Shown here: positions 13,901-21,517 of the stretch, one piece after another
Layout of the letters: each line of letters begins with the position of its first letter
How positions within the stretch are numbered: position 1 is the first letter of the stretch
NCBI GenBank assembly: GCA_032622095.1
Contig: CP136064.1
Span: 249,149,827-249,213,826 of the forward strand
DNA: 64,000 bases
DNA from: Siphonodentalium dalli
Taxonomy: Eukaryota > Mollusca > Scaphopoda > Gadilida > Siphonodentaliidae
Direction: 5' to 3'
Translations under genes and position numbers: made by a program
Notes under the pieces: generated by a model
What the model was told of the DNA's origin: nothing
The model's database searches: none
Seen by the model: only the letters and a program-made list of their open reading frames with translations

Positions 13901-16900
13901 GGACAGCTCAATATGCCATTCTGATTGATACATGGCCATTTCGATAAGAAGTGAGAAATTGTTTGTGCCCATTGAAGCAAGCACAAGTTATTACACAAAT
14001 GTTGTGTACAGTATGTGTTTTTCTTGTAGGAGTCCAGGTTGTGGTGAAAAGTCATATTGGACGAGACACGACTTTTCACCACAACCTGGACCAGTAGCGG
14101 CAGTACAAGAAAAAAACATACTGTACACAAAATTGTATGACATTTTTATTATCCATTTGTATGTTTGTCCAGATTTTGGGAATAAAACTTTTGTGGTTAT
14201 TTTTGGTATTTGTCGACACTTGATTCTCTATAAAAGCCGGTATTTGATCATCAGAAAGCATGATTTGGAACAGTAAACACAGAAGTGAAAAGAAAACTGC
14301 GGAAGTGAAACGTCTGCTAAATCCACAAGAGTATTGCGCGCGCATCACATTCATTTGGCAATAGAGTTACTTTGTGACGTCACAGAGTCCCGATAAAAAA
14401 GTCATTGGACTCGATTGAGTTCACTATGACTTTCGGGAGTCCAATATGACTTTTTCACGGATTATCATGTGATGGCTTGTGCCCAATCAGAAATAGTGTT
14501 AGTTAAGGGATGGATAATAAATATATATAGGTGACTCTGGATACCCTGATCCATGGATCCCAATTCAGCTGTATTAGGTCCCAGAGAAAAGAAATAAACT
14601 AGGCATTTGAGAATGACACTGATACAGTAATGACCTAAATAATCGACTCCTTAACCACAGCAGAATTATGGGTAACTTATCAGGATTTAGTCAGAAATAT
14701 GGCTTGTTGCCATTCATCAGAAAGCTCTCGCTGTGGTTAAGGAGTTGATTATTTATGGCATTACTGTACATGGTGGGGAATCACATGGTTTCGAGGTTGG
14801 TGAGTACCACGCATTCAAAATGGCCGAGGCAAATTCAAACGCACACAAACATAAAATATGAGGAACTGACACAAAACATAGAATTTTTACTGTTACAAGC
14901 CTATGCTAGTTTATTTTTAAGTTGATACCTTATTTGTTCGGAAATACTCAGTAGTTTTCTATAACATTCTGACCAAAGTTGCCAGTCGCATGTTTGTGGA
15001 ATATACCAGTCCATACATCTAGGAGAATCCTTCGACTGACAACTTTGGTCAAAATGTTAGAGAGTTTGGACACAAATGAGGTATCAGCTTGTGTGAAAAA
15101 TAGTATAGTTATGCTCATAGCTGCCAAAATACTATGTAATATATTATTATCCTAGTTTATTACCTTTTCTTTGTTTCTGGTCGCGTTTGAGATCGCCTTG
15201 GCTATTTTGAATGCGTGATACTCATCAACTCAAAACATCGTGATTCCCCACCTTATGATAATGATAGAATCTTCTTGAATAACCCATTAGATATCTGTGC
15301 ATTTAAATTTTGGTCAGTTTCAATTGACTGACGATTCTTTGAAACATTGATAAAAAATAGTGAATATAATAGAGATGTGATGTTTCTGTCTGCATTTATT
15401 GTGAAAGTATTAATTCCAATACATTATACATGGCTATTTTCAGATCTGGGACTTCGGTTCAGGAATGCCTTTAGATATGAAGGATATGCAGTACTGTTCA
15501 GCTTTATCTGTCATGTCTGATGGAGACAAGGTTGTGTTTGGACGATCCGACAAATTTGGAAGTTCCACAAGTATAATTGTATGGGATCTCATGGGTAATC
15601 AGGCCATTAAGACAATGAACTATGATGCTCCTGTCGGCAACAATGACTATATCAGCTATCTAAATCTGTCCAAAAACAACCGCTTTATCGTGGCGGGCTT
15701 CTCGAACTCAGCAGATAATTACGCGGAATTTGTTGTGTTCGATATGTCTCTAACAAGCAACAATGTAGTGGAGCCAAGCTTGTTGAGATTGGATGCTAAT
15801 CCGGAATGTACTGCCGTCTTACCTCGCGATGAAGCCGTCACCGGTCTTAGAAATGGAGATCTCGTCATCTGGAGTCTGAGAACCGGACAGCCGAGTCGAC
15901 AGCTTCTGTCAGGAAACGGAAGACACGCCCATACACAGGAGGTGAAGGCTGTTGAATTGTCCACTGATGGCAAATATCTGGTATCAGCATCAGCTGACGG
16001 AACACTTAAGGTGTGGGATATGCAGTCCGAAAGAGAACTACACGTCCTCCAAGGTCACATGGATGAGGTGAGTTTGAAACTCCGACAGTCTCAACATTAC
16101 CCAACAAAGAAAAAATTACATTCTCAGTAAATTAGAGATGCACGAGGCCTATTTCCAATTCTTTGGATAATGTTTATCATTTCAATTCTCTGTTCTTCTA
16201 GCTATCTTTCGTTTTGATTATTAACACTTCCATGACTGTTGCTTCCTGAAATTTTGCGAAAGCCCATAGGGCACCTCTCATATATAAGAGAATGCATTGG
16301 CCTAAAACTATTTACCTTGACCTTGTAAGCCAGTGCATTTCTTATATATGCAAGATTCCCTATGGGAGACTCACATATATAAGAGAATGCACTGGCACAG
16401 TATCTTTAATATTGCACCATCATGAAAAGGTTAAGTGGTCTTTCACTTTAACAAATAAATGGAAGTCCTAAGAAAAATGAAAATACCTTGATTTGAAATA
16501 CACATAAATCGTGTAATTAAATTGCATTTCTCATTTTAAACTTCATATGCCACCAATGATCTGCATGTTTGACCATATTGGGAATTACTTATCGTGAAAC
16601 ATTCTATATTATTTAGCTTTATAATGCATTAAAAGTGCTGCATTAGAAATATTTTTTATTCAAATGTTAGAAAATTTAACCATGTGCCTGACAAAATTTA
16701 TACTATTATAACTTAGTATTATAATTATTGAACATTCCCTATAAATGGAAATATGGCTTGTTGCCATTCATCGGAAAGCTTTCACTGAGAGCTTTCCGAT
16801 GAATGGCAACAAGCCATATTTCCGACTAAATCCTGAAAAATGTCCCATAATTCTGCTGTGGTTAAGGAGTCGATTATTTAGGGCATTACTGTATATGTCA

Positions 16901-18240
16901 TATTTATTCACAATTAAAGGTGAAGGGAATGTATGTTTTTGAACATAGTTCAATGGTCTTGAAACGTTGAAAATGGCCATCTGGGAGATTTTTGCAGGAG
17001 GGACAGCCTCCAATTTGGGACCACATTTCCTGTTCACCAACTGATTTATTCTATATATCACCTGCAATGGGCAATCACCTGTTAAACGCGACCGCGACTA
17101 TCTAATTTTCGGCTCAAAACACAAACTTCACCCGAGTTGAGAAAATACCACCATTTATCAAAGAGAAAGAAGCAGACACTTCATTTAAACTAAGAAAAAA
17201 TACTCAGAATTCCACTGGATACAGCTGGATACAGCTGGATATGCGCGAAACCAAAAGTACAAAATCGGAGTAAACTACAAAATGGATTTGTTTTACGGTT
17301 TAATAACCCCCAAAAGAAATGGACACTTTCCACCATTTATTAATAAATTTTAAGAAGCAGAAATTTTGTTTAAGATCAGTTAAGATAAGTAAAAATGAAC
17401 CAGAGTTACACAGGTTACAATTGAACATGCATGAAACTGAAAGTACAAAATGGACCCGTCTTTACCTGCAAACGAAATTGACTCATTCCGTTCGCATGCT
17501 TTGTGACTTAGTGGTTATTTAACAACTTTGTGATTATGTGTCAGTCTGGAGGCCATTAGCAAATAGGTCTATTGAAATAAAGTAGATTCATGATTCCATA
17601 TTTATTTTGACAAACGCTTGAACTGCCTCAGAACAATCAATTAATATATTGAGGGATGCCCAAATTGAAAAAGCCATTAGCAGCCGATGCGTGTACTTAT
17701 TTTATCTGTTGACATGCATGGCCCTATTAATTGTCACATGTGGGAGAAATGGGTGGTTATCCATATATTAGAGGTTTTCGCTATGGCAATCTGGGAGTCT
17801 CACGGACCCTCCTTGAAAGTTAACAGCTCTGTTCTCCATTGTAATTAGCATAACAACAGGTGCTGTAAAGCTTAATTATTAAAATATTTCTGCAGACGCC
17901 TTGTCACCTAGCAACCATAGGCTCTTTCCCATTAATGAATATGTGTGGATACCTCTATTATGAAAACTAATGATATTCTCATTCGTTATAGGTGTGGTGT
18001 TGCTCCATCGCCCCAGATGATGACATCGTAGTATCTGGATCACGGGACGGCACGATCAGAGTATGGCGATTGAAGAGTGGCCAAGAGATGTGCCACTTTA
18101 ACACCGGTGTTGATGTATTCATGATCAAGATGAGCAACGATAAGAAGACCATTGTTGCCCTCGGTGACAAATTCGGTGCTAGGAAACTCATAATGCTACA
18201 GGTTGTCCGTTCTAAAATAAAGCGACAAATCAGCTCATGA
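1218..18240 (+). CDS. Neurexin-like membrane protein with cytoplasmic WD40 propeller (3' part, ten exons)
   Basis: Ten exons with matching phases give 1205 residues before TGA at 18238-18240; the 5' part lies outside the window. In window residues: 1-60 end of an LNS/laminin G domain; 65-245 a complete LNS domain with the EWHHV and GFMGCLASVEL signatures; 250-289 a six-cysteine EGF domain; 290-480 another LNS domain; 485-568 a Pro/Gly-rich stalk; about 570-591 a transmembrane helix (MGTILGIFAAAIGLTWAFY) followed by juxtamembrane cysteines; 592-830 a Gly/Ser-rich low-complexity tail; 831-1205 WD40 repeats with clear IWD, VWD and VWR blade ends. LNS-LNS-EGF-LNS-TM is the C-terminal layout of alpha-neurexins, which act in cell adhesion and synapse organisation. 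Classical neurexins end in a short PDZ-binding tail; this one instead carries a propeller and ends in KRQISS. A neurexin-superfamily member such as an axotactin- or Caspr-like protein is the alternative name. Exon structure is firm; the ligand and role are unknown. Confidence 0.88.
1976..2239. mobile_element. piggyBac-type MITE, family A (two-hairpin element)
   Basis: Flanked by TTAA on both sides, with TTAACCCTTTCATGACTGGA at one end and GTCATGAAAGGGTTAA at the other. Inside are two hairpins built on GCATTCTCTTATATATGCGA and its reverse complement. TTAA duplication with a CCCTTT start is typical of piggyBac-derived MITEs. No coding capacity. Confidence 0.8.
2240..2643. other. Intron sequence, nothing recognised
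   Basis: AT-rich stretch between two MITEs. Two overlapping plus-strand frames of 60-98 codons show no family signature and are taken as chance. Confidence 0.5.
2644..3036. mobile_element. piggyBac-type MITE, family B
   Basis: TTAACCCTTTACCCAACA at the left and TGTTGGGTTAA at the right. Two copies of the hairpin with a CGACCATAGGTCG-type centre flank a T-rich spacer. The right part (ATTTGTATGGTTCTATTGAG and on) is found reverse-complemented in the copies at 19941 and 21119. Confidence 0.8.
3037..3433. other. Intron sequence with a G13 tract
   Basis: Holds a 13-base G run at 3170-3182. No gene or repeat boundary was recognised. Confidence 0.5.
3434..3881. mobile_element. hAT-type foldback MITE (long form)
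   Basis: Ends carry the TIR core GTGCCTGTCATTTGCAGAAT. Each half holds a hairpin of AATGAGGTCCCCAGAGGGTG and its complement; a longer spacer separates them. A TTAGTAT-like direct repeat is seen outside. Relatives with clear 8-bp duplications are at 47265-47727 and 48656-48909. Confidence 0.75.
4013..4144 (+). CDS. Exon B: EGF-like domain
   Basis: The acceptor TTTTTGCAG precedes 4013 and the donor GTAAGT follows 4144; phase 1 in and out. Six cysteines are spaced C-x4-C-x5-C-x9-C-x-C-x9-C (CANGGIC, KCDC, GYSGDTC), a standard EGF fold. A symmetrical phase 1-1 exon is usual for an extracellular module. No calcium-binding consensus is seen. Confidence 0.9.
4270..4512. repeat. Dispersed repeat fragment ending CCCACTGGGACAGTCCCACC
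   Basis: Shares TGGAGCTATCCCCTTTTTT, the ACATGCATAATTTTGTC stretch and the end CAGTCCCACCTCTAGTT with 8182-8632. A multi-copy repeat of unknown class; non-coding. Confidence 0.6.
4560..5067. other. Intron sequence, nothing firm
   Basis: Contains two imperfect GGGAGAAGTGA(C/T)TTCTCTC-type hairpins (about 4608 and 4840) that suggest an old foldback element, but no ends could be defined. Confidence 0.35.
5068..5252 (+). CDS. Exon C: first part of the membrane-proximal LNS domain
   Basis: The acceptor TTTACAG precedes 5068 and the donor GTGAGT follows 5252; enters in phase 1, leaves in phase 0. It encodes VEVGVRVMEHG, KGLMVYEFKKP, TILLAFKTYG and HNHFIELKL, the early beta strands of an LNS domain. 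The reading frame runs on past the donor to a stop near 5318, which is read-through into the intron. Confidence 0.85.
5392..5620. mobile_element. piggyBac-type MITE, family A
   Basis: TTAACCCTTCGATGACTGG at the left and CATCATGAAAGGGTTAA at the right, with TTAA on both sides. Both internal hairpins are shortened compared with 1976-2239. Confidence 0.78.
5621..6131. other. Intron sequence, nothing recognised
   Basis: Two overlapping minus-strand frames of 76-91 codons have no recognisable motif and lie in the intron of the neurexin-like gene. Confidence 0.5.
6132..6300 (+). CDS. Exon D: middle of the membrane-proximal LNS domain
   Basis: The acceptor CTTCTAG precedes 6132 and the donor GTATGT follows 6300; phase 0 in, phase 1 out. 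ENGHVVGEYRI, LNDGRLHFVKFYR and TRLVVNG are the sandwich strands that in neurexins read as DGxxHxVxFxR and LxVDG. Confidence 0.87.
6301..7470. other. Intron of 1.17 kb, nothing recognised
   Basis: AT-rich, without a palindromic element or credible reading frame. The longest frames (70-99 codons, minus) lack family signatures. Confidence 0.5.
7471..7575 (+). CDS. Exon E: end of the membrane-proximal LNS domain
   Basis: The acceptor ATTTCAG precedes 7471 and the donor GTAAGC follows 7575; phase 1 in and out. It encodes GAIETIYGGGYRTRLGGD and SSFNGIIA, matching the IYGG-(x)n-FNGxI close of a neurexin LNS domain. Confidence 0.87.
7593..7810. mobile_element. piggyBac-type MITE, family A (eroded)
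   Basis: TTAGCCCTTTCATGATGGG to TCATGTAAGGATTAA; the left TTAA has become TTAG. The hairpin arms are partly deleted. Confidence 0.65.
7936..8181. mobile_element. MITE of the CTATACTAAAT family, near intact
   Basis: TTAA flanks; left end CCCTTTCTATACTAAATGG, right end ATTTAGTATAGAAAATG. It includes the hairpin AATAAGTTCAACAAATGACC / GGTCGTTTGTTGAACTTATT at about 8095-8140. Best reference copy for the fragments at 495, 38160 and 49058. Confidence 0.75.
8182..8632. repeat. Dispersed repeat (CCCCGCAACGAAGTTAGG type)
   Basis: Starts TTATACCCCCCGCAACGAAG, contains TTGTCCGTCCGTCCATCTGT and two copies of GGAACCTGTGCACCTGCGAT about 170 bp apart, and ends CAGTCACACCTCTAGTT. Repeats of this type are abundant in several lophotrochozoan genomes (from memory). 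It ends about 15 bp before an exon. Confidence 0.65.
8647..8773 (+). CDS. Exon F: LNS end and start of the stalk
   Basis: The acceptor TTTTTCAG precedes 8647 and the donor GTGAGT follows 8773; phase 1 in, phase 2 out. It encodes DAYFVHSKGSIPVIKMVKTL and then DDATFVYPPYDLTR, leading into the proline-rich stalk of the next exon. The acceptor lies directly after a dispersed repeat that fills most of the upstream intron. Confidence 0.85.
9088..9348. mobile_element. piggyBac-type MITE, family A (reverse orientation)
   Basis: TTAACCTTTCATGATGGGAG to AGTTATGGAAGGGTTAA with TTAA flanks and both hairpins present. Confidence 0.8.
9393..9845. mobile_element. TTAA-flanked MITE with AGGTACTCAATCCGATCAGA termini
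   Basis: Near-perfect TIRs, TTAAAGGTACTCAATCCGAT and ATCGGATTGAGTACCTTTAA, flank 450 bp without coding sequence. TTAA plus an RRG start points to the Kolobok type (inference). An inverted relative lies at 61284-61744. It ends 25 bp before the transmembrane exon. Confidence 0.75.
9871..11005 (+). CDS. Exon G: stalk, transmembrane helix, Gly/Ser-rich tail, first WD40 blade
   Basis: The acceptor ACATTGCAG precedes 9871 and the donor GTAAGC follows 11005; phase 2 in, phase 0 out. It is the longest exon. Order: PPVTPKPVPIPPGPVPGE, a Gly/Ala-rich stretch, the transmembrane helix near 10126-10191, CKPGYCGC just inside, then long glycine and serine runs encoded by GGT/GGC triplets (10507-10530 and 10597-10640), and finally the first WD40 blade ending in PQIWDMQ. 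The triplet runs may vary in length between individuals. Confidence 0.88.
11006..11547. other. Intron sequence, nothing recognised
   Basis: AT-rich; short frames on both strands without motifs. Confidence 0.45.
11548..11812. mobile_element. piggyBac-type MITE, family A
   Basis: TTAACCCTTTCATGAGGTTC to CAGTCATGATTAA; the hairpin cassettes are at about 11608-11675 and 11700-11770. The left end carries an internal duplication of TTCATGA. Confidence 0.75.
11846..12360. repeat. Repeat bounded by GATTCGATTCGA-rich ends
   Basis: Both ends are rich in GATTCGA/TCGAATC runs (11853-11935 and 12283-12352). Similar GATTCGAT-rich stretches lie at 21975-22065 and 34950-35045. Class unknown. Confidence 0.45.
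12393..12646. mobile_element. hAT-type foldback MITE (short form) with 8-bp duplication CTTTTAAC
   Basis: CAAGCCTTGAAATAG-type TIRs and a perfect 8-bp direct repeat CTTTTAAC outside (12385-12392 and 12647-12654). Two inner hairpins of AATGAGGTCCCCAGAGGGTG. It ends 39 bp before an exon. Confidence 0.9.
12686..12841 (+). CDS. Exon H: WD40 blade
   Basis: The acceptor CTTGTAG precedes 12686 and the donor GTCAGT follows 12841; phase 0 in and out, 52 codons. TGELVRIMKGELGG starts directly after the WDMQ of the previous exon, as blade linkers do. The exon sits between two hAT-type MITEs (12393-12646 and 12896-13328), the first only 39 bp away. Confidence 0.85.
12896..13328. mobile_element. hAT-type foldback MITE (long form) with 8-bp duplication TTTAGCAG
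   Basis: CAAGCCTGGGTATAGTG at the left and its complement at the right, flanked by TTTAGCAG on both sides. The middle contains AATTAACATTGGTTTTAGTT, the uninterrupted form of the site entered by the big element at 23439. Confidence 0.88.
13340..13593. mobile_element. hAT-type foldback MITE (short form)
   Basis: CAAGCCTTGAAATAGGGTG and its complement bound two hairpins as in 12393-12646. It lies 12 bp from the previous element and no matching 8-bp duplication was found, so one flank was probably lost. Confidence 0.8.
13594..14480. other. Intron sequence with a nested hairpin at 14003-14133
   Basis: Within it, GTCCAGGTTGTGGTGAAAAG at about 14034 pairs perfectly with its complement near 14076, and TTGTGTACAGTATGTGTTTT pairs with AAACATACTGTACACAA further out. 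The whole is a foldback of about 130 bp, probably the core of a MITE whose outer ends were not defined. Confidence 0.5.
14625..14766. mobile_element. Tc1/mariner-type palindromic MITE, internally deleted
   Basis: CAGTAATGACCTAAATAATC at one end and its complement ending CATTACTG at the other, with TA on both sides. CAGT ends with a TA duplication are typical of Tc1/mariner MITEs. Full-length palindromes are at 40424 and 55638. Confidence 0.8.
14772..15252. mobile_element. Long foldback element with GGTGGGGAATCAC termini
   Basis: The left arm GGTGGGGAATCACATGG, TGAGTACCACGCATTC and AAAATGGCCGAGGC are mirrored at the right (GCCTTGGCTATTTTGAATGC, ATTCCCCACC). A second inner pair is ACCAAAGTTG / CAACTTTGGT. 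No coding sequence; superfamily unknown. It sits 5 bp after the previous MITE. Confidence 0.7.
15444..16067 (+). CDS. Exon I: central WD40 blades
   Basis: The acceptor TTTTCAG precedes 15444 and the donor GTGAGT follows 16067; phase 0 in and out, 208 codons. Blade ends read IWDFGSG, IVWDLMGNQ, FVVFDMS, LVIWSLRTGQ and LKVWDMQSE. One blade has the full consensus: VELSTDGKYLVSASADGTLK, then VWD and LQGHMDEV. Confidence 0.92.
16221..16434. mobile_element. piggyBac-type MITE, family A
   Basis: TTAACACTTCCATGACTG to CATCATGAAAAGGTTAA. The first hairpin has lost its left arm. Confidence 0.72.
16747..16891. mobile_element. Tc1/mariner-type palindromic MITE, left arm truncated
   Basis: Contains the central palindrome AATATGGCTTGTTGCCATTC and the complete right arm to GGGCATTACTG then TA. 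The left arm starts inside the palindrome. Confidence 0.75.
16892..17991. other. Intron sequence, nothing recognised
   Basis: Short frames only. A short tandem TGGATACAGC duplication is at about 17217-17240. Confidence 0.5.
17992..18240 (+). CDS. Exon J: last WD40 blades and stop codon
   Basis: The acceptor CGTTATAG precedes 17992; entry is in phase 0. It encodes VWCCSIAPDDDIVVSGSRDG, IRVWRLKSGQE, a degenerate last strand set (MIKMSNDKKTIVALGD), then VVRSKIKRQISS and TGA at 18238. No further WD40-like reading frame was seen downstream, so this is taken as the last exon. A GTTGTC near 18201 is a weak possible donor. Confidence 0.85.
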   Translation: MWCCSIAPDDDIVVSGSRDGTIRVWRLKSGQEMCHFNTGVDVFMIKMSNDKKTIVALGDKFGARKLIMLQVVRSKIKRQISS

Positions 18241-18347
18241 GGAATAGTTAGTTAAATTGTTCGAATTGGTTTTAAATTATACGAGTTTTAAATGTGCAAT
18301 TTCACCTGAATGACCAGAGTTGTGAATTTTTTACAGATTCGAATGCT

Positions 18348-18353
18348 AATAAA
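18348..18353 (+). terminator. Candidate poly(A) signal of the neurexin-like gene
   Basis: AATAAA lies about 108 bp past the stop codon in AT-rich DNA. Position and strand fit, but the hexamer is common in such DNA. Confidence 0.4.
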
Positions 18354-18802
18354 TATTTATAAAATTATGTTGATATGCCATAATATTTTCTGGATGTAAA
18401 TATTTCTGTGATTCTAAATATTCCAACTCTTCTGTGAGAATTAATGAAGAACTATAGTTAAATTGTAACTTAACCACTGTAATAGTGCTGAAAGCAAAAT
18501 GATGATTATATGTCATTCTTTTGGCGAAATAATAACAAGAAACTTCGGAGTTCTATTGCTTTGGAAAAAATGCCTACAAGGTTCACTGGCAACTCAAATG
18601 TTTAGGGGGTGTTGATCTAATTCTAAGTTATGATTGGAGACAAAATTGTTTAATTTTGGCCTGATGTTACAGTGTAAAATATCAATTCTCCTTAAAATTG
18701 CTTAAATACAGTAGAGTCCTGTTGGGAATGATCTAATTACCAATGACTATACTGCACAAATATCATAAATATAAAGGAAGTACACCCAGGCAAGAGGTTA
18801 AC

Positions 18803-19068
18803 TTAACCATTCCATGACTGGAGCTTCCTGAAATTTTGTGAAAGCCCTGTACCAATGCATTCTCTTATATATGCGAGTCTCCAATAGGGAGCCTTGCATA
18901 TATAAGAGAATGCATTGGGCCTAACACTATTTACCCTTGACTTAGTAAGCCCAGTGCATTCTCTTATATATGCGAGGCTCCCCTATGGGAGACTCACATA
19001 TATAAGAGATGCACTGGCACATGATCTTTAATGCTGCACCAGCGCAGCTCCCATCATGAAAGTGTTAA
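18803..19068. mobile_element. piggyBac-type MITE, family A
   Basis: TTAACCATTCCATGACTGG to CATCATGAAAGTGTTAA, both hairpins present, in the intergenic region. Confidence 0.78.
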
Positions 19069-19385
19069 CTTAATCTAAGTTACTGTGGTTTGCCAAGAAT
19101 GAAAAGTAAAACTTTCCCGTTACCAATGAGATGATTTGTAACTGGATTTAGAACTTGGATCATGAGTTGGATTTCATTTTCAACTACATCAACATTGAAC
19201 AATGTAGAATTCTCACAGTTAAAAGAGTTTGAATATCAGAGAAATTTTGTGTCTAGCATATTTTATTGAATATCCCAGATATTCATTATTTATGAATCTC
19301 AGCGACTGGAAATATTTTTTCTATAAGAACTTACACATTGAGATCTCGGCCAACGCTGCTGTATGTATGATCATAAGAGCTGAAG

Positions 19386-19601
19386 TACTTTAATTCCCTA
19401 AATATCGACTCCTTAACCTCAGCAGAATTATGGGTAATTTTTCAGGATTTAGTTGGAAATATGGCTTGTTGCCATTCATCGGAAAGGTCTCACTAAGAGC
19501 TTTCCGATGAATGGCAACAAGCCATATTTCCGACTAAATCCTGAAAAATTACCCATAATTCTGCTGTGGTTAAGAAGTCCATTATTTAGGGAATTACTGT
19601 A
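19386..19601. mobile_element. Tc1/mariner-type palindromic MITE, near full length
   Basis: A nearly perfect palindrome of about 215 bp; the centre is TTTCCGATGAATGGCAACAA and its complement. The right end reads GGGAATTACTGT; the left end is mutated. Confidence 0.78.
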
Positions 19602-19940
19602 ATAAGTGAGCATATTCCCTCTAAAGACCATGTTAATTTCATATTATAGGTCTCTTCGCTTATAGATGATAATGATTTTCCGCTTGATTTTTTTTTTACT
19701 TTCAACGAGACATAAGTGGATTATGTTAATTTTGTCTGGTGGATGTGTATGTGTAACACATGCTTTTTGGTAACAAATCATGTGTATTTGCAACTTTTTG
19801 CTGCATTTATCATGAATGTTGAGTGTATTGTTAGCTTTTATTAAACTAAAACATGTTTCTAATGAAACAAGATAAAAGTAAATTTAGGTTAGTCTTCAAA
19901 AGATATTCTGCATTTATAAGTTCTCTGCTTAAGTTGGTTC
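19602..19940. other. Intergenic sequence, nothing recognised
   Basis: AT-rich, no credible frame or repeat boundary. Confidence 0.5.
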
Positions 19941-20284
19941 TTACCTTTACCCAACAAAACAGCCAAAAACGCCCAAATAAAGCTTCAACAGCCTAAAATA
20001 TCTTCGGTCTGTCTCAATAGAACCATACAAATATGGATATCATTGGAACCGGCTCCTTGACCACATTGTGATAGTTACAGTTATGCCCTGTGCCAATGCA
20101 TTCTCTTATATATGCGAGTCGACCATAGGTCACCTCGCATATATAAGAGAATGCATTGGCCTAAAAAATGCCTAAAATTGGCCTAAAAAATGCATTCTCT
20201 TATATATGCAAGGCGACCTATGGTCGACTCGCATATATAAGAGAATGCATTGGCACAGGGCCCTTCTGTTGGGTAAAGGGTTAA
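19941..20284. mobile_element. piggyBac-type MITE, family B
   Basis: ACCTTTACCCAACAAAACAG to GTTGGGTAAAGGGTTAA. The left TTAA is changed to CTTA. It has two CGACCATAGGTC-centred hairpins. Confidence 0.75.
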
Positions 20285-21118
20285 CAGATTTTTGAAATCA
20301 AGGCAGAACTTAATTCTTTTACCATCAGAGTTTCAACATATTTGAAGCATAGTAACTGGTATATTCGGGTGTGTTACAACTTCATTGAATGAGATGTACG
20401 TTTAATATAGATAGACTTTATTCATCTTAGTATACACTACCCACTAATCAAACCATGATTAAATTTTTCTAAATATTAAAATGCAATTTTTCTGAAATTT
20501 CATGAAACACTCATAAAAAAAACCTCTTTGTTTACCAATTTAAAAGTAAGTTTATGTGTATACCAGGTTAATATAATTTCTCAAAAAGAGCTACTGAAAT
20601 GTCTGTGTATACATTCTTGGCAAGACTGTCATTTGAAAAAGTTAGAAATCTGCATGCTTCCTATAAAAGTTTCCTATATTAATGCACAATACCATACTAC
20701 AGCACTGCACATTCACCTAACCTACACAAAAAAAAAATATGTTAACCAGTTATGTTAACTACACCCTATTAAGCAACACATAACATTTCTTTTATTGTGG
20801 CGTGGTTATCAATTTCATTTGCTACATTACCCACTCTCAGTCAGCTGGCAGAGAACTCTCATCAAATTTTACTCTTGTTGAGTTTCAATTCTCAGCCAAT
20901 AAAAAAAAAAGAAGACGATATATTAGCAAATATTGTGTTCCACAATAATCAGAAGTCGGCAACAAGGATAAAAAGACAGTAGACTTGCTATTAAAAAAAA
21001 TATAAAGGTCACTAAAGTTCAGACTGTAATAAACAATATATTTTGCTACTAAATGAAAGATATATTTCTTAGTGTTACTTTACATCAATAACAAATAAAA
21101 TGAAAATTATATTGATCC
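20285..21118. other. Intergenic sequence, nothing recognised
   Basis: Strongly AT-rich. Frames of 60-76 codons lack any family signature. Confidence 0.5.
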
Positions 21119-21517
21119 TTAACCCTTTACCCAACAAACCGGCCAAAACCGGCCAAATAAAGCTTCAACAGCCTAAAATATCTTCGGTCTGTCTCAATAG
21201 AACCATACAAATATGGATATCATTGGAACCGGCTCCTTGACCACATTGTGATAGTTACAGTTAGCCCTGTGCCAATGCATTCTCTTATATATGCGAGTCG
21301 ACCATAGGTCGCCTCGCATATATAAGAGAATGCATTGGCCTAAAAAAAATCTTTTTTTAACACTTTTTACCATTTTTTCTTACATTCTTTAACAATATTA
21401 TAATTTTTAATGTGTTAAGCCAATGCATTCTCTTATATATGCGAGGCGACTTATGGTCGACTCGCATATATAAGAGAATGCATTGGCACAGGGCCCTTCT
21501 GTTGGGTAAAGGGTTAA
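21119..21517. mobile_element. piggyBac-type MITE, family B, best copy
   Basis: TTAACCCTTTACCCAACAAA to GTTGGGTAAAGGGTTAA with TTAA on both sides. The subterminal part holds the short duplicated word CCGGCCAAAACCGGCCAAAT. Two near-perfect hairpins flank a T-rich spacer. Confidence 0.85.

Noticed and set aside
18190..18240. Possible extra exon after a GTTGTC donor at about 18201
   Set aside because: The donor is weak, no WD40-like downstream frame was found, and the propeller already has 7-8 blades.
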